Shown here: positions 1-8,203 of the stretch, one piece after another
Layout: every line of letters begins with the position of its first letter
How positions within the stretch are numbered: the first letter of the stretch is position 1
Notes under the pieces: model-generated
What the model was told of the DNA's origin: nothing
Seen by the model: only the letters and a program-made list of their open reading frames with translations
The model's database searches: none
Position numbers and translations under genes: made by a program
NCBI GenBank assembly: GCA_004297075.1
Contig: SCVK01000344.1
Span: 1 to 37,997, forward strand
Direction of reading: 5' to 3'
Source: Chitinophagaceae bacterium
GTDB taxonomy: Bacteria > Bacteroidota > Bacteroidia > Chitinophagales > Chitinophagaceae
Length of the DNA: 37,997 bases

Positions 1-363
1 AAACTGTACGTTGTTACCGTCTCCTATATCAGTTCCCGTTTCGTGCCAGCCCCAGAAAATATTGCCATAACTTCTTCCCGCTTTCGGATCGGTGATCATT
101 CTTGTTTTTACCAGTTTCAATAACCATTCTACTTCTGCGGGTTGTAGAAAATTCACATCCATGGCATCTACCAGGAACAGGAAACAATCTCTTACTCCCA
201 ATTGCCGCGGCGTTTTCTGCACAGCTGCCCATTCACGTTCCAATGTGGCTTTGCGTTCTGCAGCATTGGGCATAGCAGGAATGGTATAAGCGGCTGGTTG
301 CTGTGCCATCAGACAAGAAGGAACCAAAACGGTTAGTAGCAGGGAAAAGAATATTTTTTTCAT
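1..363 (-). CDS. Secreted protein of unknown function, N-terminal part only
   Basis: An open frame starts at an ATG (361-363, minus strand) and runs uninterrupted for 121 codons off the left edge, so the gene is truncated by the window. The N-terminus is a clear signal peptide: Met-Lys-Lys, a hydrophobic stretch, then Leu-Met-Ala-Gln with probable cleavage near residue 21. The mature part contains a Gly-Asn-Ile-Phe-Trp-Gly-Trp-His-Glu-Thr segment and an Asp-Gly-Asn-Asn-Val-Gln-Phe segment near the edge, aromatic-rich and suggestive of a carbohydrate-active enzyme. I do not recognise the family. It starts only 9 bp after the GH27 stop and is probably the next gene of the same operon. Coding is well supported; function is open. 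Confidence 0.8.
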   Translation of the reverse strand, partial: MKKIFFSLLLTVLVPSCLMAQQPAAYTIPAMPNAAERKATLEREWAAVQKTPRQLGVRDCFLFLVDAMDVNFLQPAEVEWLLKLVKTRMITDPKAGRSYGNIFWGWHETGTDIGDGNNVQF

Positions 364-372
364 ATCAGTATA

Positions 373-2385
373 CTATTGTTTGGTGAGTCTGAGCATGACC
401 ACACCATGGTAAGGGATCCTTGTTGGGAAACGCTGCTGGAAATGACCCAGGTCTTTCTGCCGCCACAGATCACGGATCTTCCATTTTCCTTTCAGCCCCA
501 ATGCGGCAAAATCGAATACATATGATCTGGCAGATTCATTACCCCAGCGGAAATAAGATTGCGGCGTGCTGCCAAACCCGTCGATATTAAATAGTCCCAC
601 TGCATAAGAACCATCTTCCAGTGGTTTCAGCCAGGTTTGTACGCCATTGGTATCCGCTACCAGTCGCGCAGCTTTACCCAATGGATCCTGGTTAACAGCG
701 ATCACTTCATCATTGGAAAGAAGGCTCAGCGTAAAATCATCCAGTCTTTCAATAGGGCAACCGATCAGCATCGGCGCAGAGAGCAGACTGAAAATACTCA
801 CATGACTGTATTGCTCATCCGGTGTTAAACGGGTGGGATGTAATACAGGACCAATCGATACATCTCCCACGATCATCATATCCGGATCGGCCCAATGACC
901 CGGCCCGGTATAAGGCCCCCATTTATCCAGCGAAAAACTGGTCTGGTATAAACTGTTCCAGCTGTCTTTGATATCGGGTCCGGTACGATACATATTGGAC
1001 AAACGCACCCAATCTTTTACTTTTTCAAAAGGCGCGTTATTAGATAAACTCAATACAATATCTCTTCCTGCGTTACGCAGCGCCTGCGACATGCGCTCGG
1101 TAGAAGCCACATCGATGCGCCAATCGTATTTCAGAAAATCCACTCCCCATGCCGCCATCTGCCTCGCATCGTTCGGCTCAAATTTATATCTGGCGATTCG
1201 ACTAAAAGGAGGGCGGTTTACTTTGATGAGTTCATGCGTTTCGCCACCGGCCGGATAATCGGAAGAAGCACCTACATAGCCGGCATAACTGGCAATATAA
1301 GGAGTGGAATAGAGGCCGGCTTTTAATCCCATCGCGTGAATCTCATCGATCATGCCTTTGATATCGGGAAATTTTTCATTGGGTTGCAAAGCCGTATCCT
1401 TTCCTGTTCTGGTTCCCTGCCAGGCATCGTCAATATTGATATAGGTCCAGCCATGATCCCTCAATCCCTTGTTCACCATAGCATGGGCAGAAGCCAGTAC
1501 TTTTCCGCGATCAATTTTTGATTCCCATGAATTCCACCCGTTCCAACCGATAGGGGGTGTTAATGCGATCGTATCGCCAATTTTGATCTGCAATTTTTGC
1601 GTTGCTTCACCCAAGCGATTCCTGGCTTTGAGTATGGCGGTGTAGATTCCTCTTTTGGCAACAGTACCAGTGATAATACCGGTTGCTGAAGATACCGACA
1701 AACCTTCGGGCAGCTGCTGCGCCGAGAACTGCATGGGTCTTTCGCCGGTAGCGGCAATGGTATACAGAAAAGGATTTCCGGGTGTGGCACCAAATACTTT
1801 CGCCGAATTGATCCTAGGTTGGGGTGATGGTTTGGGTGTAAGAATATATTTTTCATCGGTGAACTGCATGTGTCCGGGTTTATGTCCCGCATACATTTCC
1901 AACTTGGCATTGGCCCAGTTCGCATACGTACGTTTATTACTGATGCCTCCGATCTTATCTGTGATCAGCAAACCCAGTTGTTTAATACCCGTGAGATCCA
2001 CTTCCACTTTTATGGGCGCATCTCCCATTTTCATTTCCGGACTCTGAAAAAGGATCTTTTTATCTCCCAGTACATAAAAGATCAAGGGTATCTCTTTGTT
2101 GCCCATATCGTCTAAACCAACCAGTGCAGAAAACTGCGTGGCTTTTCTATCCAGATCAAATACCAGGATACTGATGCTTTGTACACCCACTCCCCGCTGG
2201 TATCGCACACCACTCATCCGCATGGTATCGTGCCCGTAATTGCTCTTTAGAGAAACAGGACGAATGGCTTCCGAAAAAGTTTGCATGGGCAGATCATCCA
2301 GCCATACAGTATGGGTTGTTTGTGCGGTAATGATTGTAGACAAGCACAAACCAGCGGTTAAAAAAAGGCTATATATTTTTTTCAT
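373..2385 (-). CDS. Secreted NPCBM-GH27 alpha-galactosidase (copy 1)
   Basis: Likely hydrolyses terminal alpha-linked galactose. From the chosen ATG the protein has 670 residues: signal peptide (1-22), an NPCBM-like carbohydrate-binding domain (about 25-165), a putative-Ig domain (about 190-270), then a GH27 catalytic barrel with a C-terminal beta domain. GH27 hallmarks are Pro-Ile-Gly-Trp-Asn-Gly-Trp-Asn-Ser-Trp, Tyr-Ile-Asn-Ile-Asp-Asp-Ala-Trp, the nucleophile Asp421 in Leu-Lys-Tyr-Asp-Trp-Arg, and the presumed acid/base Asp471 in Arg-Thr-Gly-Pro-Asp. The frame also opens four codons upstream at a TTG, but the ATG at 2385 gives a cleaner signal peptide. It lies 13 bp downstream of a close paralog, so a tandem duplication. 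One difference: the usual Gly-His-Trp-Asn-Asp-Pro-Asp motif has Ala in place of Asn. GH27 is secure; the exact linkage is not. Confidence 0.92.
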   Translation of the reverse strand: MKKIYSLFLTAGLCLSTIITAQTTHTVWLDDLPMQTFSEAIRPVSLKSNYGHDTMRMSGVRYQRGVGVQSISILVFDLDRKATQFSALVGLDDMGNKEIPLIFYVLGDKKILFQSPEMKMGDAPIKVEVDLTGIKQLGLLITDKIGGISNKRTYANWANAKLEMYAGHKPGHMQFTDEKYILTPKPSPQPRINSAKVFGATPGNPFLYTIAATGERPMQFSAQQLPEGLSVSSATGIITGTVAKRGIYTAILKARNRLGEATQKLQIKIGDTIALTPPIGWNGWNSWESKIDRGKVLASAHAMVNKGLRDHGWTYINIDDAWQGTRTGKDTALQPNEKFPDIKGMIDEIHAMGLKAGLYSTPYIASYAGYVGASSDYPAGGETHELIKVNRPPFSRIARYKFEPNDARQMAAWGVDFLKYDWRIDVASTERMSQALRNAGRDIVLSLSNNAPFEKVKDWVRLSNMYRTGPDIKDSWNSLYQTSFSLDKWGPYTGPGHWADPDMMIVGDVSIGPVLHPTRLTPDEQYSHVSIFSLLSAPMLIGCPIERLDDFTLSLLSNDEVIAVNQDPLGKAARLVADTNGVQTWLKPLEDGSYAVGLFNIDGFGSTPQSYFRWGNESARSYVFDFAALGLKGKWKIRDLWRQKDLGHFQQRFPTRIPYHGVVMLRLTKQ

Positions 2386-2398
2386 GATACGATACAAT

Positions 2399-4411
2399 TC
2401 AGTTAGTTGGAAAAAGCCGGATCATGGACACACCATGGTGCCGGATCCTGGTTTCAAATGTGTTGGTATAAGTGCCCAGTTCTTTTTGTCTCCATATATC
2501 TTTGACCTTCCACTTACCCTTCAGTCCGAGTTGGCTAAGATCCAGCGTATAGGTCCGCTCCTGTTCATCGCCCCAGCGGAAATAAGATTGCGGTTTTTTT
2601 CCATAGCCGTTGATATTGAACATGCCCACTGCATAGGAGCCGTCTTCCAGTGTTTTAAACCATACCTGTACATTACCATCATCGGCCACCAGTCTTGCCG
2701 GTTTACCGAGTGGGTCCTGGTCTATAGCGATCACTTCATCATTGGTCAGCAGGTTCAGGGTAAACGCATCCAGTTGTTCTATCGGACAACCGATCAGCAA
2801 TGGCGCGGATAATAAACTGAACAGGCTCACATGACTGTATTGCTCATCCGGTGTTAAACGGGTGGCATGTAGTTTGGAACCAGTGGTAACATTACCGAGG
2901 ATCATCATATCCGGATCGTTCCAGTGGCCCGGTCCACCATAAGGCATCCATTTATCCAGTGTAAAAGCAGATACATAGAGGCTTAGCCAGTTATCGCGGA
3001 TATCCGGACCTGTTCGCCATGCATTGGCGATCCTTGCCCAGTCTTTGGCCAGTGCGAATGGAGCGGAGTTGGATAAACTGTATAAAATATCCCTGCCCGA
3101 TTGTTGTAAGGCAACAGACATGCGTTCTGCAGAATTGAGGTCGATGCGCCAGTCGTATTTTAAATAATCCACGCCCCATTCCGCCATCTGCAACGCATCT
3201 TCTTTTTCGAAACGGTATTTACCGATGTAGCGGTTGGCGCGTTTATCTTTTTCGATGGAATCTGTGTACGCCCCATTCTCGAAATTGGAAGAGCCTCCTG
3301 TTTTACCCACATAACTGGAGATCCACGGAGTGGAATAAAGACCCAGTTTTAATCCTTTGGCATGGATCTGGTCTGCCATGCTTTTAAAATCCGGAAATTT
3401 TTGTGTGTTGGGCTGGATGGCGTTGTATTTACCGCCCCGTAATCCCTGCCAGGCATCATCAATATTGATATAGGTCCAGCCATGACGCTGTAACCCCATA
3501 TTCACCATGGCATTGGCCGATGCCAGTACTTTTTCCTGGTCAATTTCCCTGGCCCAGGAGTTCCATCCGTTCCAGCCGATGGGTGGGGTAAGTGCAATGG
3601 TATCGCCGATCCTGATCCGTAAGGTTTTGGAAGCCACCCCTAATTTATTTTTAGCACGGAGGGTAGCGATATAAGTTCCGCTTTCTTTTACGGTTCCAGT
3701 AATAATACCCGTTGACGGATCCAGCTGCAATCCCCTGGGCAAACCCGATGCTGTATATACAATGGGCATATCTCCTGTGGCTACGATCGTATATAAAAAA
3801 GGATTACCCGGTCTTGCACCAAAAATAGCAGGTGAATTGATGCGGGGAGTGGCAGGGGGTTTGGGTGTGAGTATGTATCGTTCTCCATCATTCGGAATAG
3901 AAGCTGGTAAAGCGTTCCCCAGCATGACCAGCTGTGCATTGGCCCAGTTGGCGTAACCGCGTTGCGATTCTTCGTTGGGGAGGACCAGCAAGCCGAATCG
4001 TTTGATTCCGGTCAGGTCTACTGTTACTTTTCTGGCCGCTTCCCCCTTTTTCATTTCTCCACTTTCAAAAAGGATTTTTTTATCGCCGATCACATAAAAA
4101 CGACTGACTGTTCCTTCTGCGGCTTTATCATCAATACCTGCTTCTGCAGTAAATGCTGCTGCTTTTCCATCCAGTAAAAAAAACATGGCGCTGGTACCAT
4201 GAATACCCAGTCCACGTTCGTACCGTACGCGGTTGATCTCGATGGCCCCACCGCCCGAAGCTGTTTTCAGCGAAACAGCCGGTATGGCCTCGTTAAAAGA
4301 AGGGATACTGAGCTCATCCAGGTAAACAGCTGTTGGGGCTTGCGCGTTGGCAGTGCTCAGCAGGACCATTGCCAGTAAACAGGCAGCAGCTTTTTGCCAC
4401 ATCCTGTTCAT
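2399..4411 (-). CDS. Secreted NPCBM-GH27 alpha-galactosidase (copy 2)
   Basis: Paralog of the following GH27 gene with the same layout: signal peptide, NPCBM-like domain (about 25-165), putative Ig domain (about 190-270) and a GH27 barrel with C-terminal beta domain. It has the nucleophile motif Leu-Lys-Tyr-Asp-Trp-Arg (Asp420), Arg-Thr-Gly-Pro-Asp (Asp470) and an intact Gly-His-Trp-Asn-Asp-Pro-Asp. The frame opens at an ATG nine codons upstream (4438). I prefer the internal ATG at 4411 because it puts Met-Asn-Arg directly before the hydrophobic stretch that ends Ala-Asn-Ala-Gln-Ala; the longer form stays possible. The two copies differ mainly in the NPCBM domain and in the loop after the Tyr-Ser-Thr-Pro strand, which suggests different glycan contexts. 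Confidence 0.92.
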   Translation of the reverse strand: MNRMWQKAAACLLAMVLLSTANAQAPTAVYLDELSIPSFNEAIPAVSLKTASGGGAIEINRVRYERGLGIHGTSAMFFLLDGKAAAFTAEAGIDDKAAEGTVSRFYVIGDKKILFESGEMKKGEAARKVTVDLTGIKRFGLLVLPNEESQRGYANWANAQLVMLGNALPASIPNDGERYILTPKPPATPRINSPAIFGARPGNPFLYTIVATGDMPIVYTASGLPRGLQLDPSTGIITGTVKESGTYIATLRAKNKLGVASKTLRIRIGDTIALTPPIGWNGWNSWAREIDQEKVLASANAMVNMGLQRHGWTYINIDDAWQGLRGGKYNAIQPNTQKFPDFKSMADQIHAKGLKLGLYSTPWISSYVGKTGGSSNFENGAYTDSIEKDKRANRYIGKYRFEKEDALQMAEWGVDYLKYDWRIDLNSAERMSVALQQSGRDILYSLSNSAPFALAKDWARIANAWRTGPDIRDNWLSLYVSAFTLDKWMPYGGPGHWNDPDMMILGNVTTGSKLHATRLTPDEQYSHVSLFSLLSAPLLIGCPIEQLDAFTLNLLTNDEVIAIDQDPLGKPARLVADDGNVQVWFKTLEDGSYAVGMFNINGYGKKPQSYFRWGDEQERTYTLDLSQLGLKGKWKVKDIWRQKELGTYTNTFETRIRHHGVSMIRLFPTN

Positions 4412-4453
4412 TTTCCGGTTCTGAATAATTGTATGCATCTGGTTGAATAATTA

Positions 4454-6631
4454 CTACAAGTTAGTTTGTATGGTTATTGACCTTGTGGGATCAGCGATAG
4501 TTACTTTTGTTCCTGTTCTCTCTACCTTAATAAATACATCCGCTTCTCTGCTGAGTCGCAAGATGTCCTTTCCGTTTTGTTGTATGGCAGAAAATCCCGT
4601 AGCTGCCAGTTTTTGTACATTACCCTGCGCATCCAGTTTTACGGCTGCCAATCCTTTGTATTGCCCGGTGTACAGTTTGCCCTTGTATGCAAACCGGAAA
4701 ACTGCCGGTTGGTTATTGGCGAGTGAGGCTGTATTGGTAAAAGTGAAAGAGCCTTCTTCGTTGGTTACCCCATCTTCCAGCTGATTGGCTGGTATCCCCA
4801 GCCGCGCCACGTTCTCGAGAGAATAACCGATGGCTACTGCTTTACTGGCAATCTGTTTCCAGGTGGCAGTTATATCTTTTCCGATAAAATCATGTGTAGC
4901 ATTTCCTTCCAATAACAGTTTACCGCCTTTGCTCACATAGTCCTGAAAAAAACGGGTGGTAGCTGGTTTGGCATATTGGGGGTTGAGGAGAACGATTGCA
5001 TCAAACGTATATCCGTTCAATACGGGTTTACCCGCTGCGTTGAGGTGCAAACGTCCGTCTTCGATCAGGTCGGTAGGTACGGAAGCATTCAGGTATCCTT
5101 TCTGCCAGAGCTGCATGGATCTTTTCTCCATTTCCAGTTTATCATTGATATCATACATTCCCCGCTTCGAATTATCGGGATACCAGTTGTACATGGCTTC
5201 CATACCATATACCACCAATAATTTGATCTGCGGGAAAGGTGGATCAAAGCGGTTCAGCAGCCGGGCCGCGTTCTCTACTTTATTGATCCTTTCCAATGCA
5301 ACAGGATCATCTATTGAAACACCCCAGCCCTGCACGTCATTGGCCGCATGGTAATGTGTGCGGATGCCATAGCGGAGATCGGTAAGGGCTTTGGTCCAGA
5401 TGCGGGTCAGGTCTTTGCCATAATACATATTGTACATCGCATTCTTCCTGTAACCCATACCGATACCCATCTGTATAGGCGTGGCCGTTTCTTCGTCGCT
5501 GTGTCCATAATCTCTTTTAATACTCCACCAGCTTACACCGGTTTGCCATACTTCATCCCTGTCCAGGTTGTTGTGAAAGGTATTGTGCAAGCCGATAAAG
5601 GCCTCTTTCCCATACATTTTTTTTCCCAGATCATACACGGCTGCTTCTACCGGTAAAGTAGCAAACCGCAGGAGGTTCATATATTGATTGATCGCACTGA
5701 TCCTGACTTCAGGTTTACCTTGTGGTGCATACCGCATATCCAGCAACACCCGATCCAGTTCTTTACCGGTCTTCTGTTTCATTTGTTTTGCCATACCCAG
5801 TGAATACAGCCGCTCTCTGAAAACACCAGCTTCTTTTTCCAGTACTTTCTGCTGGGTGATTTTCAGATTTTTGTACTCGTCGAGGCCAATCCCATCAAAA
5901 GGGATATCGCGGTAGGCTTTGAATACATTCAACAACACAGACATGGCCTGTTCAGAAAAATTACTGCAGGAGTTATAATAATGCTGGGTAAGAATATAAG
6001 CGGTATACCCTTTCAGGTCCTTACCTGCATGCAGCGATAGAGAAACCTGTTCTTTTGTAACATTGGTTTTAGCAAAAGCCGAGATATCTTTTAGTGAGGC
6101 GGGATCATACACGCCATCTGCTGTTTTCTTAAATGCATATACTTTGAACAATTCACTTTTTAACAGGGTCTGCATTTCTCTGGCTCCTTTGGCAGCAACT
6201 GCATAGGTAGCCGCACCCGCATCATCCAGTGTTACTTCACCCTCCTGTATCAGTCGGTCCGTATTTTCGAGGGCGATGTTAAAATCCCTTTTCCATACCT
6301 GTAATCCTATCTGCAGGCCCTTACTGTGTGCATACGCTACCAGCTTTTCAAAAACCGGGTGCATGGCGGTGGTGTCGTAAAAACTATTCCCGCTTCTTTC
6401 AGTGAGAAAAACCAGTGTGTACTTACTGTACCTGACAAAACTGTCGATCTTGGCCTGGTAGGTTTCTTCCTTCGCCATATTCTCCGTAAAGAACCAATAG
6501 GCTACCTGTGGATGATTCACATTTTCAAACGCATCTACATAACTGGTTGTAACGGCTTGTGCATGGCCATTAAAACCAGCCAGCCAGCAAAGTGATGTTA
6601 CTAGAAAAAATTTGACATTCATTATTTTCAT
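4454..6631 (-). CDS. Secreted protein, unassigned TIM-barrel-like glycosidase candidate (copy A)
   Basis: A 725-residue protein that I cannot assign to a named family. It has a signal peptide (cleavage near residue 25, after Gly-His-Ala-Gln), a long N-terminal region with TIM-barrel-like strand motifs (Tyr-Thr-Leu-Val-Phe-Leu-Thr near 71; Gly-Leu-Gln-Ile-Gly-Leu-Gln near 105; Pro-Phe-Asp-Gly-Ile-Gly-Leu-Asp-Glu-Tyr at 244-253), then a GATase-like segment (about 465-600, with Lys-Gly-Gly-Lys-Leu-Leu-Leu-Glu-Gly) and a beta-rich tail. This order recalls GH42-type beta-galactosidases (barrel, trimerisation domain, sandwich). It shares its whole length with the protein at 12585-14759. Candidate catalytic acids conserved in both copies are Asp251-Glu252 and Asp359-Glu360. 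A second ATG three codons in (6622) could also be the start. Function is inferred from architecture and PUL context only. Confidence 0.85.
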   Translation of the reverse strand: MKIMNVKFFLVTSLCWLAGFNGHAQAVTTSYVDAFENVNHPQVAYWFFTENMAKEETYQAKIDSFVRYSKYTLVFLTERSGNSFYDTTAMHPVFEKLVAYAHSKGLQIGLQVWKRDFNIALENTDRLIQEGEVTLDDAGAATYAVAAKGAREMQTLLKSELFKVYAFKKTADGVYDPASLKDISAFAKTNVTKEQVSLSLHAGKDLKGYTAYILTQHYYNSCSNFSEQAMSVLLNVFKAYRDIPFDGIGLDEYKNLKITQQKVLEKEAGVFRERLYSLGMAKQMKQKTGKELDRVLLDMRYAPQGKPEVRISAINQYMNLLRFATLPVEAAVYDLGKKMYGKEAFIGLHNTFHNNLDRDEVWQTGVSWWSIKRDYGHSDEETATPIQMGIGMGYRKNAMYNMYYGKDLTRIWTKALTDLRYGIRTHYHAANDVQGWGVSIDDPVALERINKVENAARLLNRFDPPFPQIKLLVVYGMEAMYNWYPDNSKRGMYDINDKLEMEKRSMQLWQKGYLNASVPTDLIEDGRLHLNAAGKPVLNGYTFDAIVLLNPQYAKPATTRFFQDYVSKGGKLLLEGNATHDFIGKDITATWKQIASKAVAIGYSLENVARLGIPANQLEDGVTNEEGSFTFTNTASLANNQPAVFRFAYKGKLYTGQYKGLAAVKLDAQGNVQKLAATGFSAIQQNGKDILRLSREADVFIKVERTGTKVTIADPTRSITIQTNL

Positions 6632-6646
6632 TTTAGCATGAATCGA

Positions 6647-8149
6647 TTATTTACCCGCCGCCTTATCCGCTACCATCTGCAAAACCGCTTTATCGTTCCA
6701 TTCGGCCGTGTGGCCGGCCATGGCGGTAAAGGAGATCCTGGCATCTGATACAGGATGGGTTGTTTTATCCAGGAACATTTTCAGGAAACGTGTTGCTACA
6801 TTGGAATAGAGTCCATCCATATCACCGGTCCAGATCCAGAGCTTGCCCTGCAGTTTAGGCCCCAATGTATTCCAGTTCTTTTCCAGTATTTTTTTCAGGT
6901 CATATTTTTCCCATTGCCGGGCAATCTGGTGATCAATTTTCCCGGTAAACGGATCAAACATAAGAGAAGGAAGTCCATCTGCCCCCCTCGGCCCGAAAAC
7001 CGCATTGTATGCTCCGAACTGCCCACCGGATACCCGGTAATCGCCGGTTCTGCTGTTCACATTTTCACCCGCTATCCAGTCTTTCATCGAAAAAGTAGGT
7101 TCACCATAAATGGTTCTTCTTCCAGGTTGCAGGTATCCGAACTTGTTATAGAAGATAGTTTCGTCCTGGTAAATATTGATGAGGCCATAATGTTCAAAAT
7201 CAACCGGATCAGGACTATAAGACCAGGTACCATCAAAAAAATCGGGATACATGATCTGTAAACCCAGCGATACCCAACCGCCTGTGGATGCACCACATAC
7301 GTAACGCTTCCGGGTTTCTGTTTTATAGTTCACCTGTTTCTCAATAGCAGGTATCAGTTCTTCAGTCAGTGCTTTTCCGCATGGACCGTTGTTCTCTGAA
7401 TCCATCTGGTACGTATCACCATATGGTCCCTGCGAATCCAGGAATACATAGATCACCTGCGGTGCTTCTTTGGTAAACCACCAGTCTGTAAAATTTTTCT
7501 GTGCCATCAGGTTATTGATGGCATTGTATCTTCCATTCAATCCGGCAGCCCGGTAACAGATCGGATAATTTCTTTCCGGATGATCGAAATAACCGGAGGG
7601 AAGCAGTATCGCAGCTTTCAGTTGTCGAGGTTTACCAAAGAAAACGGAGAGGTATTTACTTTCAACAGTAACTACTTTCACAAAAGGATGGTCAACGATT
7701 ACTGTGGGCGGGATGATTTTACTAAGCGTAAGATATAAAGATGCTGTACTAGTCAGTGAAAAAGAATCTACCACGCTATACAGATTACCCGGTACATTCT
7801 CATTACCATCATCCGTGTTCTGCTTATATGTTATCTGATAATAATATTTTTCGGAAAGATGGTCGGTTAGCTTCTGCATTCCCGTAAACTGGACATTGTT
7901 CTTACGGGTATTGATCACAAAAGCATTTTCCCCATCCCAATCTTCCGGCGTAACACCAATGGTCACTTCGGAACGGTTTCGGGGTTCCCTTTCATGTTGA
8001 CTGGTGAGATGAAAAAGCAAACGTCCCCCCTTTTGAAAAGCAGAACGCATGTCTGGCGATACCGACACCGCAATCTTTAGCGATACCTGTTGCTGACTTT
8101 GAACAGCAACAGCAATAAACAATAAGAAAACGGTTATATACTTTTTCAT
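6647..8149 (-). CDS. Secreted alpha/beta-hydrolase esterase (esterase D/Fes-like), probable carbohydrate esterase
   Basis: A 500-residue secreted esterase with a signal peptide ending near Val-Gln-Ser-Gln (residues 16-19). An N-terminal beta-sandwich-like domain (about 20-155) precedes a PF00756-type hydrolase domain (about 165-495). The nucleophile elbow is Cys-Gly-Ala-Ser-Thr-Gly-Gly with Ser288. The catalytic His is probably His480 in Ala-Gly-His-Thr-Ala-Glu-Trp, and the acid Asp443 or Asp445 in Trp-Thr-Gly-Asp-Met-Asp. By context it may remove acetyl or other acyl groups from the target glycan so that the glycosidases can act. It sits between the beta-helix enzyme (54 bp gap) and TIM-barrel copy A (15 bp gap). 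A feruloyl-esterase-like activity is an alternative. Confidence 0.85.
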   Translation of the reverse strand: MKKYITVFLLFIAVAVQSQQQVSLKIAVSVSPDMRSAFQKGGRLLFHLTSQHEREPRNRSEVTIGVTPEDWDGENAFVINTRKNNVQFTGMQKLTDHLSEKYYYQITYKQNTDDGNENVPGNLYSVVDSFSLTSTASLYLTLSKIIPPTVIVDHPFVKVVTVESKYLSVFFGKPRQLKAAILLPSGYFDHPERNYPICYRAAGLNGRYNAINNLMAQKNFTDWWFTKEAPQVIYVFLDSQGPYGDTYQMDSENNGPCGKALTEELIPAIEKQVNYKTETRKRYVCGASTGGWVSLGLQIMYPDFFDGTWSYSPDPVDFEHYGLINIYQDETIFYNKFGYLQPGRRTIYGEPTFSMKDWIAGENVNSRTGDYRVSGGQFGAYNAVFGPRGADGLPSLMFDPFTGKIDHQIARQWEKYDLKKILEKNWNTLGPKLQGKLWIWTGDMDGLYSNVATRFLKMFLDKTTHPVSDARISFTAMAGHTAEWNDKAVLQMVADKAAGK

Positions 8150-8203
8150 CTTAAAATCAATTCAGATCAATGTGTTTGTCAGCTATCGCTATTATATCAA
8201 TCC

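Noticed and set aside
2240-2812. 190-codon plus-strand open frame
   Set aside because: Antisense across the junction of the two GH27 genes, which have strong family motifs; no independent coding signs.
373-4411. Long direct repeat (tandem GH27 genes) as a mobile or satellite repeat
   Set aside because: The similarity follows the protein-coding frame and is diverged at DNA level; it is a gene duplication, with no terminal repeats or transposase.
6755-7261. 168-codon plus-strand open frame
   Set aside because: Antisense to the esterase, which has a complete Ser-His-Asp set.
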